NCBI GenBank assembly: GCA_034509735.1
Contig: JACGWO010000003.1
Span: 5,952,001 to 6,016,000, forward strand
Direction: 5' to 3'
Source: Sesamum alatum
Lineage: Eukaryota > Streptophyta > Magnoliopsida > Lamiales > Pedaliaceae
Length of the DNA: 64,000 nucleotides
This document shows positions 10,204 to 22,047 of this stretch, piece after piece. The notes under the pieces are model-generated. The model was not told the DNA's origin and searched no databases. It worked only from the letters and a program-made list of their open reading frames with translations. Both the position numbers and the translations under genes were made by a program. Every line of letters begins with the position of its first letter. Position 1 is the first letter of the stretch.

Positions 10204-13200
10204 TCAAAGCCAATTACCCATGTAACTCAGAACCTTCTGAGAATGAGTAATCTGCGTTACCGGCTCAGTCTCACAAGTCCACTTTATTTTTCTGCCGAGG
10301 TAATACGGTCCAACCGTATCTGGCCTCTTCGTACCATCACTACCTATCGATGGTGGCTGTCTGCGAATTTTCCATAGATCTTGTGATGAGATCTCAGGCC
10401 CAAAAGGCTTTAGCCATAGCCTAGTTGTCAACCTCAAGGCAACTACTGGCTCGGCCATGCTAGGCACTACATCCATCCAATGGGTGCTATTTTCATCCAA
10501 ACCACTTTCCAGAAACAACTTCCAAAGTTGGCATATATTCGACCTTCATGATGAAATGTCGTGGTATCCTGCTTGGAACCTTTCCAAGCTACCACACTCA
10601 CCATTAAGTCCAAACATACATAGGTATTGAGACTAAATATTATTCACATGATTCTAGAAGCTAGTATCGCTATAGCCTTCTAGAATCAACTCTCCATAAA
10701 CCGTGCATCGAGAACACTTCTCTAATCCTTATTCAGGTCTTAAAGACTGCTCTCAACTGTTGTTTATTGCCTCATCGGTACACACCCGATATCCGTTGTT
10801 ATGTACGATGTATAAACAACATCAGGCCTTGTGCACCGAACAACATACCTATGTTGCGTACGGCAAAGACATAGGGGATGTAAACATCTAAGCTTCCTCA
10901 TTAGTCAATGGTGACTATGTTTTGGACAGCTTGGCCCTATTCATGGAGAATTGCGTGAACAATGCTCGTGTTTCTAGTGCTTCTTAACATCTTAAATCTC
11001 ATTCCAAATGAATAAGACGTTACACACTTAACACTCGGAAGATTACCACACTCCCACTGACACCAATGCTCGTGATTGACCGAGTCATACATCGTATGCG
11101 TTCGTCAAAACATATATTCCGGTTACATGAAATCTCAAATCCAGTTTGAATTTCAAGATAGATCTCATGGCTCTAAGCCATTGATCCAATCCCGATGTCC
11201 AACATCGCTTCTCCATATGTCCTTTGGATCATGCTCCAATTGACCGGTCGGACCCAGAAACCTGTACTCATCAGGTATCTAAGCTATTCTGGTCGTCCCT
11301 GGGAGGACTGGAATATAGTTAATGGGAAATAACTTGATGTTTGCATTTATTTTGCACTAGACTTACACAAATCAGACACCGAGTCTAGTCAGTCTGCCTG
11401 CTAGTCCTTTGACGTATATAGGACCATCCCATATACTAAAGAACTTTGTAGGATACAGGCTTTCCAATCCATATCCAATATGGTAATTAGATCATGACTT
11501 TAAGAAGTGAATGTTTCTCAACCTACCAACTTTCAAGTCTATGTCTAGATGGGCTAAGGTAACTTCAGTGAAATACCGAGCGAACCAAGTCCAACAGGGT
11601 TCGTTTTCTCCTTTATCAGAGACCATTCAACCATGGTCGTTTTAAGAAGAATTTCACTTATTGAGAATTGCATTCTCATTCGAATATTTGAGAACTCCCA
11701 CTGAATACACGTCTTCTCAATCTAATAGAAAGGTAACAAAATTGATTCACCACTCCAAGTCTAATATCCCGAACCTACCAAAGGTTATTAGACATGTGAA
11801 TCCTTTTTTAGTCTTGTGTATTCAGTAACCTTACGAATATCCTTTTTAGATCCAATCCAATAGGGTATTGGCGCTCCCACTAAATATACACTCTCTCGAT
11901 CTAATCAAAAGGAGACCAGTTTGGTTTACCATGCCAAGTCTAATTTCCTGAACATACCAAAGGTTCTTAGACTTGTGAACCCTCTTCTGGTCCTATGTAT
12001 TCAGTAATGCACATAAGTCTTTTTGGATCCAATCCAATAGACTATCGACAAGCTAACTTTGTCTTACAAAATGACTCTTTAGTCTGTTCCTCCTCAGAGA
12101 AGATTTGCAAGGTAGCAGATCCAAATCATCTATTGCTAGACTCTTTGGATCTTCCAACTTCCTCATCCTTAACTAAAGGAAAGTGACCTAGCCATGCCAA
12201 ATCCGTATGTTTGTCTTGAACATATCCATTTTTAGTCATTTGTTTTGAGTTCTCATAATCCAATTATGGGACAGTGTCAAGTGTTTTTGTACCAAACTAG
12301 CAGACAAGAATCTCCATTCTTTGTCAAATAAAAGTAATTTTATTGATCAAATTATTGTATCCAAAATTGTCCAACAATAAATGGAACATATTTTGATCAT
12401 GCTAGGTTACATAATTCCCGCAGACACAATCTTAACGTGATCACTACTAAGCCTAACTAGTCCTTAGTCTTTGCAGCAACAGTTTCGCCATTGCTAGACC
12501 TTAGGATCGTCTGTCTTAGCTTTCTATTCCTTATCATCACCTGTGAACCACTCACAGGTTATGAAAGACTGGTATCCAATACCAAAGAACAGAACAGTGA
12601 TCATGTTGATACTCAATTCAAATGTCACCTTCATTGGAGAGGGGCTTTAGGAAACTCCATCTTCCATTGTCCCTTTTCTCACAATTAATGCAAACATCAT
12701 TCGGAACCTCTGACTGCCGAACCCTTTTCCTCTTTCCTTTACCCCTGCCCAACGGTGTTATAGGCGCACTCAAAGTGCTGGCAGCGGCTGATGTTGTTTG
12801 AGCCTTCTTCCTCTTCTTGCATCCGGCACTTGCCTTTCGCTTCAGAGGTCGAAGCCTCCTTACTAGTACGTCGGCGCAGATTTTTCAATCGTTGCCTTGT
12901 ACTGGACCAACATTTTTATCAACTCATGAAGGTCTTTCTCAAGCCCACTCATGTTGTAGTTAACTATAAATAGGCCGAGTGAGGGGAGAAGAGACTGAAC
13001 GATCACGTCGATGTACATCTCTCTTTCGAGATCAGCTTGGAGGTCTTTGAGTTTTTCCACAAGGGATAGCATCATCACTCCATGCTCTTGTACCGACGAT
13101 CTTTCTATCGTCTTCGCTCCGAAGAATGCCTTCATTGCAGCATATCTAACATGCCGGTCTGGGACCGCATAGACTTGCTACAATCGAAACATCATCAAGC

Positions 13201-13478
13201 CAACATCCTCCAGCCCATCATACTGCTTCTGCATTTCATTATCAATGGATGCCAGTATGATGCTGCAGACCTTCCAGTTGTCATCAAGCCTTTTCTTGAA
13301 CGTCAAACGTTCTTTGGGCGATGACCCTTCCGGTAAGGTCTGAGGAAAAACCTTACCTAGAATATAAGTCTGGTTCTTTGAAATCTAAGAACATCTTAAA
13401 ATTTCACAGCCAGGCGTGGTAATACGTTCCATAGTCTTATTAGTCTCAAGTATAAGGGTTTAGTGGAGTCTTAGACAT
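10204..13478 (-). pseudogene. B2 gag-pol relic
   Basis: This 3.3-kb region holds decayed copia coding sequence. The pol end retains a cognate of the MGNWL terminus and RNase H-like scraps. Around 11455-11610 it aligns with integrase of A5. At 12571-12584 the complement of the protease D-T-G segment has lost one base. At 12863-13135 about 90 residues of gag are still readable (KAFFGAKTIERSSVQEHGV, LLPSLGLFIVNYNMSGLEK). The gag start codon complement is at 13476-13478. There are many stops and frameshifts, and the region is 0.8 kb shorter than in A5. No protein beyond gag fragments is likely. Confidence 0.85.
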
Positions 13479-14994
13479 CAACAATTAAACAGAAAACATT
13501 CAGTAGATTATAACAATATTGTGATCAAGTTAAGATTTGGTCCTTTAGTCATTAACCCCTCCCACTATTTGTACGAAAGCCCATCACTCTCAAATGGGGT
13601 TTCAGGAAACCATTTCCTAGTGGGCTTGGGATCCACAAGCGCAATTCTCATGCCCTGCTTTTACGATTCACATGAGAAAAGCCTCGTGGGAGATATCTAA
13701 TACCATTCTCAATCGATGAGATTCCCAAGATATTCTACCTCACCTCTTCACATGATCCCGAGGACTCCAAGCGAATCAGGCTACTCGATGTTAGGCCCGA
13801 GCCATCAACCAAATCATACCTTAACTGTCATCCCCCACAACTCATCAGACAGCTAAGCAGTGAGCGTACTCTTTGTTCACAACAACGGTGTAGCTTTCCT
13901 CTATTCCAAATGTGCCACGACTCGTGAGACCACACTTAGGTAGTGGTAGCTACCTCACGACATTGCCATGGATGGAAGGCTTAGACAGATCAAAACCATT
14001 TTGATCCAAGTCCATCATGGGCCTAATATTTCAACTTGGTCCAACCAACTGAGAGTTTGAAATTATTGACCGAGACCTCATCACATTAATATTTTGCATG
14101 CATAAATATCCAATAATATAAAGCATTTAAATAAATGCATCGCATGCAAGCATATCTAGCATATCCCTGTTGGATGATCACGGGCCCAACCTATGCGATC
14201 CAGTGAGCCCGCAGTGAGTCTATGGTCTGTCTAGAGTGGTCCTACACTATTACACAAATTAACTCAATGTCATGCCAATGGGCCTTGTACTCTATTTTTT
14301 TCACCTTGATATCTCCCCTTGGTCTCCGCCCAACGTAGGCCTCCTTTTTCTCCGTGGGCTTTTCTTATTATACATAAAATGTAAAACCTCACAAAAATAT
14401 TCCTAACTACTCTCATTACATGAGAAATGGATACAGAGAAATAAAAGGAAAAAGACAAGCCTTAACATCATGAGGCGAAAGTGGGAGATAATAGTCCCAA
14501 AACAAGAGGCACACAGGCCCCACCCAAAAAGAATTTAAAAAACCATACACAGGTCAATAGGCTTCGTGATCATCCCTTGTTAATCCAATTAACAAAACAC
14601 AACATAATAACATATAATATAATTATGCTCCAAATAATACAAACCATGTATTTAAATAAATGATATCCAATATCATTCCAGAACATAATTAAATGCAGAA
14701 ATACATGTAAAAATGCTATGAAAAATGGATATTAGAAACCTCGTATAACCCATGTACATTTTTTTTTTGTTTGGAAACCATTTCCAAAATAATCTTAGGC
14801 AATTTAATTTTAGGAAAAACCATTCTCAACTAAAATTAAATCAACCATAAATTAAATATTCAGAAAAAATATGCAGAATACCAGAAAATCAAATTTTCCG
14901 AAAAAACAGTGAAAAAAGGCCCAGCCGTTCGGCCGTGGGCGCGCGCGCGCAGCCAGCAGCGCAGGCGCGCACAGTCGGCAATGGCCTGTGCGTG
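13479..14994 (-). other. B2 leader, left part
   Basis: Untranslated leader homologous to those of A5, C1 and D1. It carries one perfect CACGACTCGTG palindrome (13916-13926) and one degraded copy (CACAACTCATC, 13836-13846). It enters a GC-rich block at about 14923 that runs into the sequence gap. No gene is supported. Confidence 0.75.
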
Positions 14995-15494
14995 NNNNNN
15001 NNNNNNNNNNNNNNNNNNNNNNNNNNNNNNNNNNNNNNNNNNNNNNNNNNNNNNNNNNNNNNNNNNNNNNNNNNNNNNNNNNNNNNNNNNNNNNNNNNNN
15101 NNNNNNNNNNNNNNNNNNNNNNNNNNNNNNNNNNNNNNNNNNNNNNNNNNNNNNNNNNNNNNNNNNNNNNNNNNNNNNNNNNNNNNNNNNNNNNNNNNNN
15201 NNNNNNNNNNNNNNNNNNNNNNNNNNNNNNNNNNNNNNNNNNNNNNNNNNNNNNNNNNNNNNNNNNNNNNNNNNNNNNNNNNNNNNNNNNNNNNNNNNNN
15301 NNNNNNNNNNNNNNNNNNNNNNNNNNNNNNNNNNNNNNNNNNNNNNNNNNNNNNNNNNNNNNNNNNNNNNNNNNNNNNNNNNNNNNNNNNNNNNNNNNNN
15401 NNNNNNNNNNNNNNNNNNNNNNNNNNNNNNNNNNNNNNNNNNNNNNNNNNNNNNNNNNNNNNNNNNNNNNNNNNNNNNNNNNNNNNNNNNNNNN
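14995..15494. other. Assembly gap (500 N)
   Basis: Exactly 500 undetermined bases. The left edge lies in the GC-rich leader block of B2 and the right edge in an A-type LTR, so the gap hides the rest of the B2 block and most of the left LTR of A2. The round number suggests a placeholder rather than a measured length. Confidence 0.97.
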
Positions 15495-15688
15495 GATTCT
15501 CAATCCGTGGGCTTTGTTTGCGTAGTGAACAGATATGGAAAACAAATATAAGTGAACACAAACAAAGTGATGCCAAATGAAATTCACTTCTTTATTCATT
15601 AATGATTTATCAAAACACCTGAAAATTGTTCTAGACATAGGTTACATATTCCTGCCAAAATTGGCTTACATGGTCACCTATTCTAACA
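15495..15688 (-). repeat. A2 3' LTR, end only
   Basis: The last 194 bases of an A-type LTR, nearly identical to the end of the A1 3' LTR at 364-557, emerging from the sequence gap. It ends TTCTAACA at 15688. The polypurine tract expected next is missing. Confidence 0.9.
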
Positions 15689-16036
15689 AGATGGACGTGT
15701 GTTTTTTTCGGTGTGGCATGGATCACCTTTGGAGAATCCATACGTTTGGATTTCGTGAAGCATTCCGGAGAAGAACAACGCAAAGTAGCCGGGAGCATAC
15801 GCTAAACAATCAAAGGTAACGGTTTATTACGCTTTGATTGATTTCATTTATATATATCTATGCCCTATTGTGCTTAAATATATGTTTCTAATACTTGCAA
15901 CATCCTACATCTAACGCCCGGTTGAGCACCCAAGGGTTACACCCCTTGGGATTCGCGTATTTTGAATTTGATTTAAATTTACGCACAATATCTCGCCTTC
16001 CGCTCGCGCTCCCGCGGCGGATCCGCTTGTCCTTCA
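15689..16036 (+). repeat. D-type LTR 3' fragment
   Basis: This 348-bp segment is the reverse complement of the first 350 bases of the D1 LTRs (34706-35050). It starts inside the D LTR near a GGATCACCTTTGGAGAATCC segment and ends properly at GTCCTTCA (16036). Its 5' portion and any partner are absent. It lies between the A2 3' LTR end and the A2 leader, replacing the whole A2 coding region. Confidence 0.85.
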
Positions 16037-17349
16037 CCCTCCTTCTTCTCCAGTCAATTAACATAAAAAATTAAAACCTCGCTTCCTATTTCTACTCTCA
16101 TTACATATTAAAAAATAGAAACCCCAACGAAAACCCGGGGGAGTACATAAGGAGGGAGATAGAATGCCTATTATTCTAAGGCAACTAGAAAGAGAGAAGG
16201 AGAAGGCAGTAAAAGAGGCACATAGGCCCAACATAAAACTAAACCATACATTTGGTCTAGGGCTCGTGATCATCCGTTTCATCCAACACACATAATTATA
16301 TGATCCAATCACACAATAATAATATACCAATAATACATGATAACCAATCATAATTATCCAAGATAAAACAAATAAATAAATGCGTAGCATGTGAAAATAT
16401 GGCATAAGCATTGGTAATAATATTTTCTCGTTTTAGAAAAACCTTTCCTCATTATTTTTAAGTAAAAATATCCCCGGATTCCAAATCCAATATATATTTT
16501 TACTTCCCAAAATAAATGTCATAGACAATTAGGCAAAAATTGAACAAAAAAATCAATTTTCAGAATTAATTAAAAAATTAAAACTGAAAAAATAAATAAA
16601 ATAAAAATAGGGAGAAACCCTAGCAACACACCGGCCGCCCGCCACCGGCAGCAGTCAGCCGGCGTGCGCGCGGGGCAGCAGGGCTCAGCCTGCCGCCCCT
16701 GCAGGCGCGCGCGCCTGGTCGGCAGCAGGCCGCGCGGCCTGGTCTTCCGGCAGGCCGTCGCGCGCGCGCTGGCCTGCTGGTCCCCAGTCGCTCATCTGCC
16801 CCCCTTGCGCAGCGCGCTCGCGCGCGCGCACTAGGTGTGCCCGCAGGGCGCGCATGTGCGCAGACACCACCGTCTGCGTGCGTGAGCGCCTGGCGGCGCT
16901 GCCTGGTGCCCGCCGGTGCGCGCGGCCCCGGAGACGCCGCCCCTGCGCGCGTGGCCACTCTGGCCGTGCAGACACCCAGCACGCGTCCGGCCAGCGGCCT
17001 GCCTTGCCCGGCCGTGCGTCCGCCTGGCGGGCCTGCGTGCCAGTGTAGCGCATCTGGCCGGCGGCGCCGCGCGCAGCCTTCCCCTGTCCTCTACACCGGC
17101 TGCACGCGGCCAGCCTCCGGCTGGTCCGCGTGCGACGTTTCCTCGTTCTTCGTTCGATTTTCACCCCCGTTTCCCAAAGAAAAACAGAAAAATACCAACA
17201 ATGCAATAATCACATGAATTAAAAGCAAGAAACGACATGCTTTAATAATCAAGAAACCAAGAATTATTAAAACATGCCAAAAACACGTTTCATGCTTAAA
17301 ACGCACATTAAACCCTAGGCCTATATACCGAACCGGGCTCTGATACCAC
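16037..17349 (-). other. A2 leader remnant with GC-rich block and primer site
   Basis: This matches the A1 leader from about 3035 onward. The GC-rich block covers about 16630-17135, bordered on its left by a GAAACCCTAG motif. The primer site complement GCTCTGATACCA is at 17337-17348. Long frames in all phases here are compositional and not genes. Confidence 0.82.
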
Positions 17350-18712
17350 TGAAAGATTGTGGATCGTCCCGGGAAAAATAGGGCGAATGCGGCAAGCGCA
17401 GGTATAAAATTAAAATACGAAAATTAAACATGCTTTGATAAAATGAATAAAACACGTTCAAGGGGTGTGCCCTGAACTTTCCCGGGTGTTCGGTGCATCT
17501 CATGAAATTTAAAAGCATAAATAAAATCATGGAGGCCATAGGATTGAAAAATAAAAGGAACGAAAAAATTAAATCGGAACCTACCGATTGTCGTTTTCGT
17601 CTTCTAACTGCTACTCGCGTTGTTCCCCGATTTGCTCCAAGTCTCGTTCTTGAGACTCTCCAAACAGTAACACGCAATCCACCCAGATCTTGCACATCGT
17701 GCTAGCGAACGTACAAGATATAATATTGGAGAGGATGAATTAATAACATGTTATTAATTAACGGTATTAATTCTCCTTTTGATCTAATGTTCCAAGAACA
17801 AAAGAGTCAAGAAGTGTTTTCTTATTTGAGGATGAACATTGAGGCTCTAACAGTACACTTGTCCTTCTGTCTACGGTCTCACCACTTAAGGTCTATAGGG
17901 CACGGAAAATGCAGGTACCCCATTTTGGACCTAAGTGTAGGTCTGTCCTTATTAAACGCCGCAAAGGAAGCCTTCCCTTCTGTTCAGTTACTGTGGCCAC
18001 AGATTTTAGGGACAAGACACAGAGCATACGTGAGACTCAACTGTCAATGCCTTTTTGATAGGAGACAGATCCTTTCTTGGAAACTACTGTCACTTTGTAC
18101 ACCAGAGCTGCACTAGACATGGCTTATGACTACTCAAAGTGCTTCTTGGCAATCTCTCACCATATCTAAGATACAGACCTGATACATAGGTAAACTCAGT
18201 AGTTCCTCAAGTCAAAGGACTTGTCCTGTGCCGTTGGAATCGGGAATACACGTCATACCTTGCTGACCCTACTCAAGGTCCTCCGTAAGACGGTTCCCGC
18301 GAGTCACCTCAGTCAGCTGCTCCCCAGCAGGCTAACCCACTAATACTGCTTAGACGACCTTCGTCACCCGTCAATGAAATACGACAGCAGATGCTCAGTT
18401 GCAAGTTCAAAGGGAATCCCGGTACCCATTTTCGAGATTCCTTGACTTGGAGTTTTCCAGATTGATTCGGCGGGGAGTGATTTCATGGACCTACCTCCAA
18501 GCGTAGTCCTAGTCCCCGAAATGGGCTTTCAGTCCGTGGGCTTTGTTTGCATAGTGAACAGATAGATAAAGCAGTAAATGAACGCAAACAAAGTAATGCT
18601 AGAATGAATTTCACTTCTTTTTCATTAATAGTTTTATCAAAACACTGGAATTGTCTAGACATAGGTTACATTTTGCCCGCCAAGATTGGCTACATGGTCA
18701 CCTATTCTAACA
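17350..18712 (-). repeat. A2 5' LTR with about 0.6-kb internal deletion
   Basis: A-type LTR of 1363 bp. Compared with the A1 5' LTR it lacks about 610 bases, joined near 17824 where sequence just after CAAGAAGTG runs straight into GAGGATGAACATTGAGG. The lost part contains the W-box cluster, the TATA box and half of the conserved inverted-repeat module, so this copy should be promoterless. Both ends are intact. Confidence 0.88.
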
Positions 18713-18791
18713 CTAAACACGTTGAACATGCTTGAACACGTAAAACATGTAATCTATAGCCACATACACCGATCCGGGCTCTGATACCACT
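18713..18791 (-). other. B2 leader end and primer-binding site
   Basis: 79 bases of B2 leader resume after A2. The primer site complement GCTCTGATACCA lies at 18778-18789, two bases from the B2 5' LTR, and matches initiator tRNA-Met. Confidence 0.88.
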
Positions 18792-21019
18792 TGAAGGAAA
18801 GCAGATCGGCCCGGGAACACGGTGAAAGCGCGGTGGAGATAAAAATCATGAGGAATAAAAGAATTTAAAATCGCATTCAAGGTGTTTTCCCTTGAACGTT
18901 CCCGGGCTATCGGTGTATAAACGCAGAATATAAACATATATATAATAAATAAGCGTCCGTGGCTATAGAATAAAGAAGAAACCGAGAGCATAAATATAAA
19001 TCGGAATACCTTTTCTCGATTTTGTATTTTGATCGGCTGCACGCATTGATTCGTCCCGACGTTCGTCTACGCGAGGTCGCAACATAGAGACCCTCTAACG
19101 TAGTCCACACCACACCGAGAGAGATCACATTTTTCTTGCTAGAAAAAAAAAACGGATATAGAGGATGAAATCAAAGAAGAGATTACACTATCAAATTAGT
19201 GTTCCTTCTCTATCTTACTTTGTTCTTCAAATTTATCCTAAATCAAAAGAAGCAACAAAGAGGATTTAGAAAGTAGAGAGAGAGAGAGTGTGTATATGGA
19301 GAGTTTTCATCTTTTTCCTAGAAAAAGATGAATAATGAAATTCATTATCAATAGGTGTTAGTATATATCATATATATACATAATTAATGTGATTATTGGA
19401 AATGTGTCTAGGTTCATCCAAGGATGTCTAAATACATCTCAATCAATCACCATGAATTCTTCAATCAAGCCTACCAACTTTTAAGGTATGATCAAATCAT
19501 ACCAAAAAGGAAGGGCTTGATTGGAGTTGATTTGTCTCTTTCCAAAAAGAGACAAGTCAACTAACACCTAGCATCCAACATAGCTGATTTTTGGTCCCTC
19601 CAAGGTGGGCAATTTTCGGCCATGCTTATTTAGGGAACAAGTCCAACTTCTTCCTATTCCATAAATGGAATTAACACACCTCTCGGGTCAAAATTTAACG
19701 GACCGGGTTCAAGCATAATCCTATTACGACGAACCCAAAAAATTTAAATCCAATATAATCAATGTCCACTTAAAATAATTTCCGTTGATCTTTTAATCCA
19801 ATTAAAAAGATCCAATATATCAACTTTTCTATATTAATCAATAAATCATATTTACCGATTAAACGAGGGCCCGATAGAATATCGGCCCGTCCATCAATGG
19901 ACAATTCCTTAAGTAATCCAATTACTTATCATCCTCTGAAATTGACTCCAAGTCAATTCCTTCACCTCCTTGGTGATTTTGTGTGTGACCTTTAGGTTCA
20001 CCCCCTCAGCTAGACTTGGGCTCGTGTTCCAACAGGAGCCCGTCACCATGGGCGGCCGTCTAGCAACGGTCCATGGCACTAGAGACTAGGGTGAATGTTG
20101 ACGTGAACATTTAGGCGCCGATTCCGTTTGGGTACGGTCCTATTGTTGACCGTCTCCCGGCCTTAGTCTAGGGTATGGAATTGGGCGTCGGTTCCCATCC
20201 TTGACTAGGCATCTATGCTTCATACCCAAGATGCGTTTACTCTGTCGATCGACGTAAGAAATCCTTTCCCACTAAATCAATTGCTATGGCCATAGACTTT
20301 CAGAGTTTAAACCATCTCAGAGTGCATAGGAGACATCACCGTCATGAACTGACAGGGGACAGATCCTATCTTTGAATCCACCGTCCTCACTACATACTCC
20401 AACTACACTGGACAAGGCTTATAATGACCATCTTACAGAATGATCACGTCTCGTGCAGATCCAAGATACAGTCTTCATATGCACGTGACTGTCCTGATTC
20501 CTCAAGTCGAGGACTAATCCCGTACTTATCGAAACCGGAAATTTCCAGTCATACCGACCAATCCTCCAAGGCTTCCATATGATGATTCCCGCGAGTCACT
20601 TCAGTCAGTCGACCACCTTGTCAACTAACCCACTAAAATTGCATAGATGACCTTCGTCTGTCGCCGATGAAACTCGGCACTCACCTAGTGAATGCAATAC
20701 TTAGTACAAGTCTTAATGGGACACTCGATGCCCAGTCTCGAGGTCCTCGACTTGGAATGTTTCAGACCAACCCTCAGAAGTTGGTTTCATAGCCGCCATC
20801 CAATGCGCAAGCCCAACTACATGGGTTATCCAATTGGTCTGTGGCATTTGTTGTGATGCTGAAACGCCGTTCAACGTTAGTAGTAAGCACAAACAAACAC
20901 CAGTGCCAGTGATGAATACTTACTCTATTCATCAGAGATAATATTGTATTAATAAAGATTGACGAATAGTTTCCTAAAACCGCCAATCCAATTGGCTTTA
21001 TGGTCACCCTCTTCTAACA
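18792..21019 (-). repeat. B2 5' LTR
   Basis: 2228-bp partner of 7997-10188, from TGAAGGAAAGC to CTAACA. The two copies differ by scattered substitutions and small indels, roughly 92 to 95% identical by eye, so B2 is older than A5 or C1. GTCCT follows at 21020-21024. Confidence 0.92.
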
Positions 21020-21656
21020 GTCCTCACTACATACTCCGACTGCACTGGACAAGGCTTATAATGACCATAACAAAGACACGGTCACCTCTCGCCAGATCCA
21101 AGATACAACCTTCATATGCATGTGACTGCCATGATTCCTGAAGTCTGAGGACTAATCCCATACTATCGGAACCGAGAATTCCAGTCATACAAACCAAGCC
21201 TTCAAGGCTTCCATATGACGATTCCCGCGAGTCAGTTCAGTCAGTCGACTGCCTTGCCAACTAACCCCCACTAAAATTGCATAGACGACCTATGTCTGGG
21301 ACCGATGAAACTGGACACTCACCCAGTGAATGCAATACTTAGTGCAAGTCTCTATAGGGCACTCGAGGCCCAATCTCGAGGTCGTCGACTTGGAACGTTT
21401 CAGACCGACCCTCAAGGAGTTGGTTTGATAGCTGCCAACCTTATGCGCAGCTCAACTCAATGGGTTAACTAATCAGTCTGTGGGTAATTGTTGTGACATT
21501 GAAACGGCATTCAATGTAAGTAGTAAGCACAACAAAAATATTTTACCAGTGATAAATACTTACTTTATCCATCAGTATAATATTACTTTGATAAAGATCG
21601 ATGACTAGTTCCCAGAACAACCAATCCAATTGACCTTCTGGTCACCTATTCTAACA
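21020..21656 (-). repeat. Solo B-type LTR, part 2
   Basis: After the duplicated GTCCT, this resumes the LTR begun at 6472 and ends TTCTAACA at 21656. The two parts together make about 2.16 kb, a normal B length. B0 sequence follows directly, with no polypurine tract. Confidence 0.86.
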
Positions 21657-22047
21657 AGTCAACAGGGTTCGTTCTCTTCCTTGTCAGAGATCATTCAACC
21701 ATGGCCGTTTCAAGAAGAATTTCACTGATTGAGAATTTTATTATCATTCGGCTATTCGAGAACTCCCACTAATCACACATCCTCTCGATCTAATCGAAAG
21801 GTAACCAAATTGATTCCCCACTTCAAGTCTAATATCCGGAACCTACCAAAGGTTCTTAGACTTGTGAATCCTCTTTTAGTCTTGTGTATTTAGTAACCTT
21901 ACGCATATCCTTTTTGGATCCAATCCAATAGGCTATTGGCACTCCTACTAAATACACACCCTCTTGATCTAATCGAAAGGTAACCAGTTTGGTTCACCAC
22001 TCCAAGTCTAATTCCCCGAACCTACCAAAGGTTCTTAGACTTGTGAA
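21657..22047 (-). pseudogene. B0 pol relic, segment 2
   Basis: Continues 6332-6471. It aligns with B2 at about 11590-11975 and shows no open frame. It is interrupted at 22047 by a solo A LTR with a GTGAA duplication. Confidence 0.8.

Larger units (their letters stand above)
15495..18712 (-). mobile_element. A2: truncated and rearranged A-type copia element
   Basis: This minus-oriented A element is nested in the B2 leader. What remains is the end of its 3' LTR (15495-15688), no gag-pol at all, a D-type LTR fragment in the opposite orientation (15689-16036), the distal leader with GC block (16037-17349), a primer site and a 5' LTR with a large internal deletion. The bases after 18712 return to the B2 leader just before its primer site. 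The left insertion boundary is in the gap, so its target duplication cannot be read. Confidence 0.85.
7997..21019 (-). mobile_element. B2: complete-ended but decayed B-type copia element
   Basis: This minus-oriented element has both LTRs (7997-10188 and 18792-21019), a polypurine tract, a decayed gag-pol, a leader and a primer site. A 5-bp target duplication, GTCCT, lies at 7992-7996 and 21020-21024 within the solo B LTR. The leader is interrupted by an assembly gap and by A2. Coding capacity is destroyed: the protease active site carries a one-base deletion that B0 and C1 share. Confidence 0.92.

Noticed and set aside
14860..15638. Frames of about 190-250 residues spanning undetermined bases
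   Set aside because: They consist mainly of N and join unrelated elements across the gap.
16620..17217. Long frames in the A2 leader block on both strands
   Set aside because: Same compositional effect as at 3570-4276, with no start context or homology.
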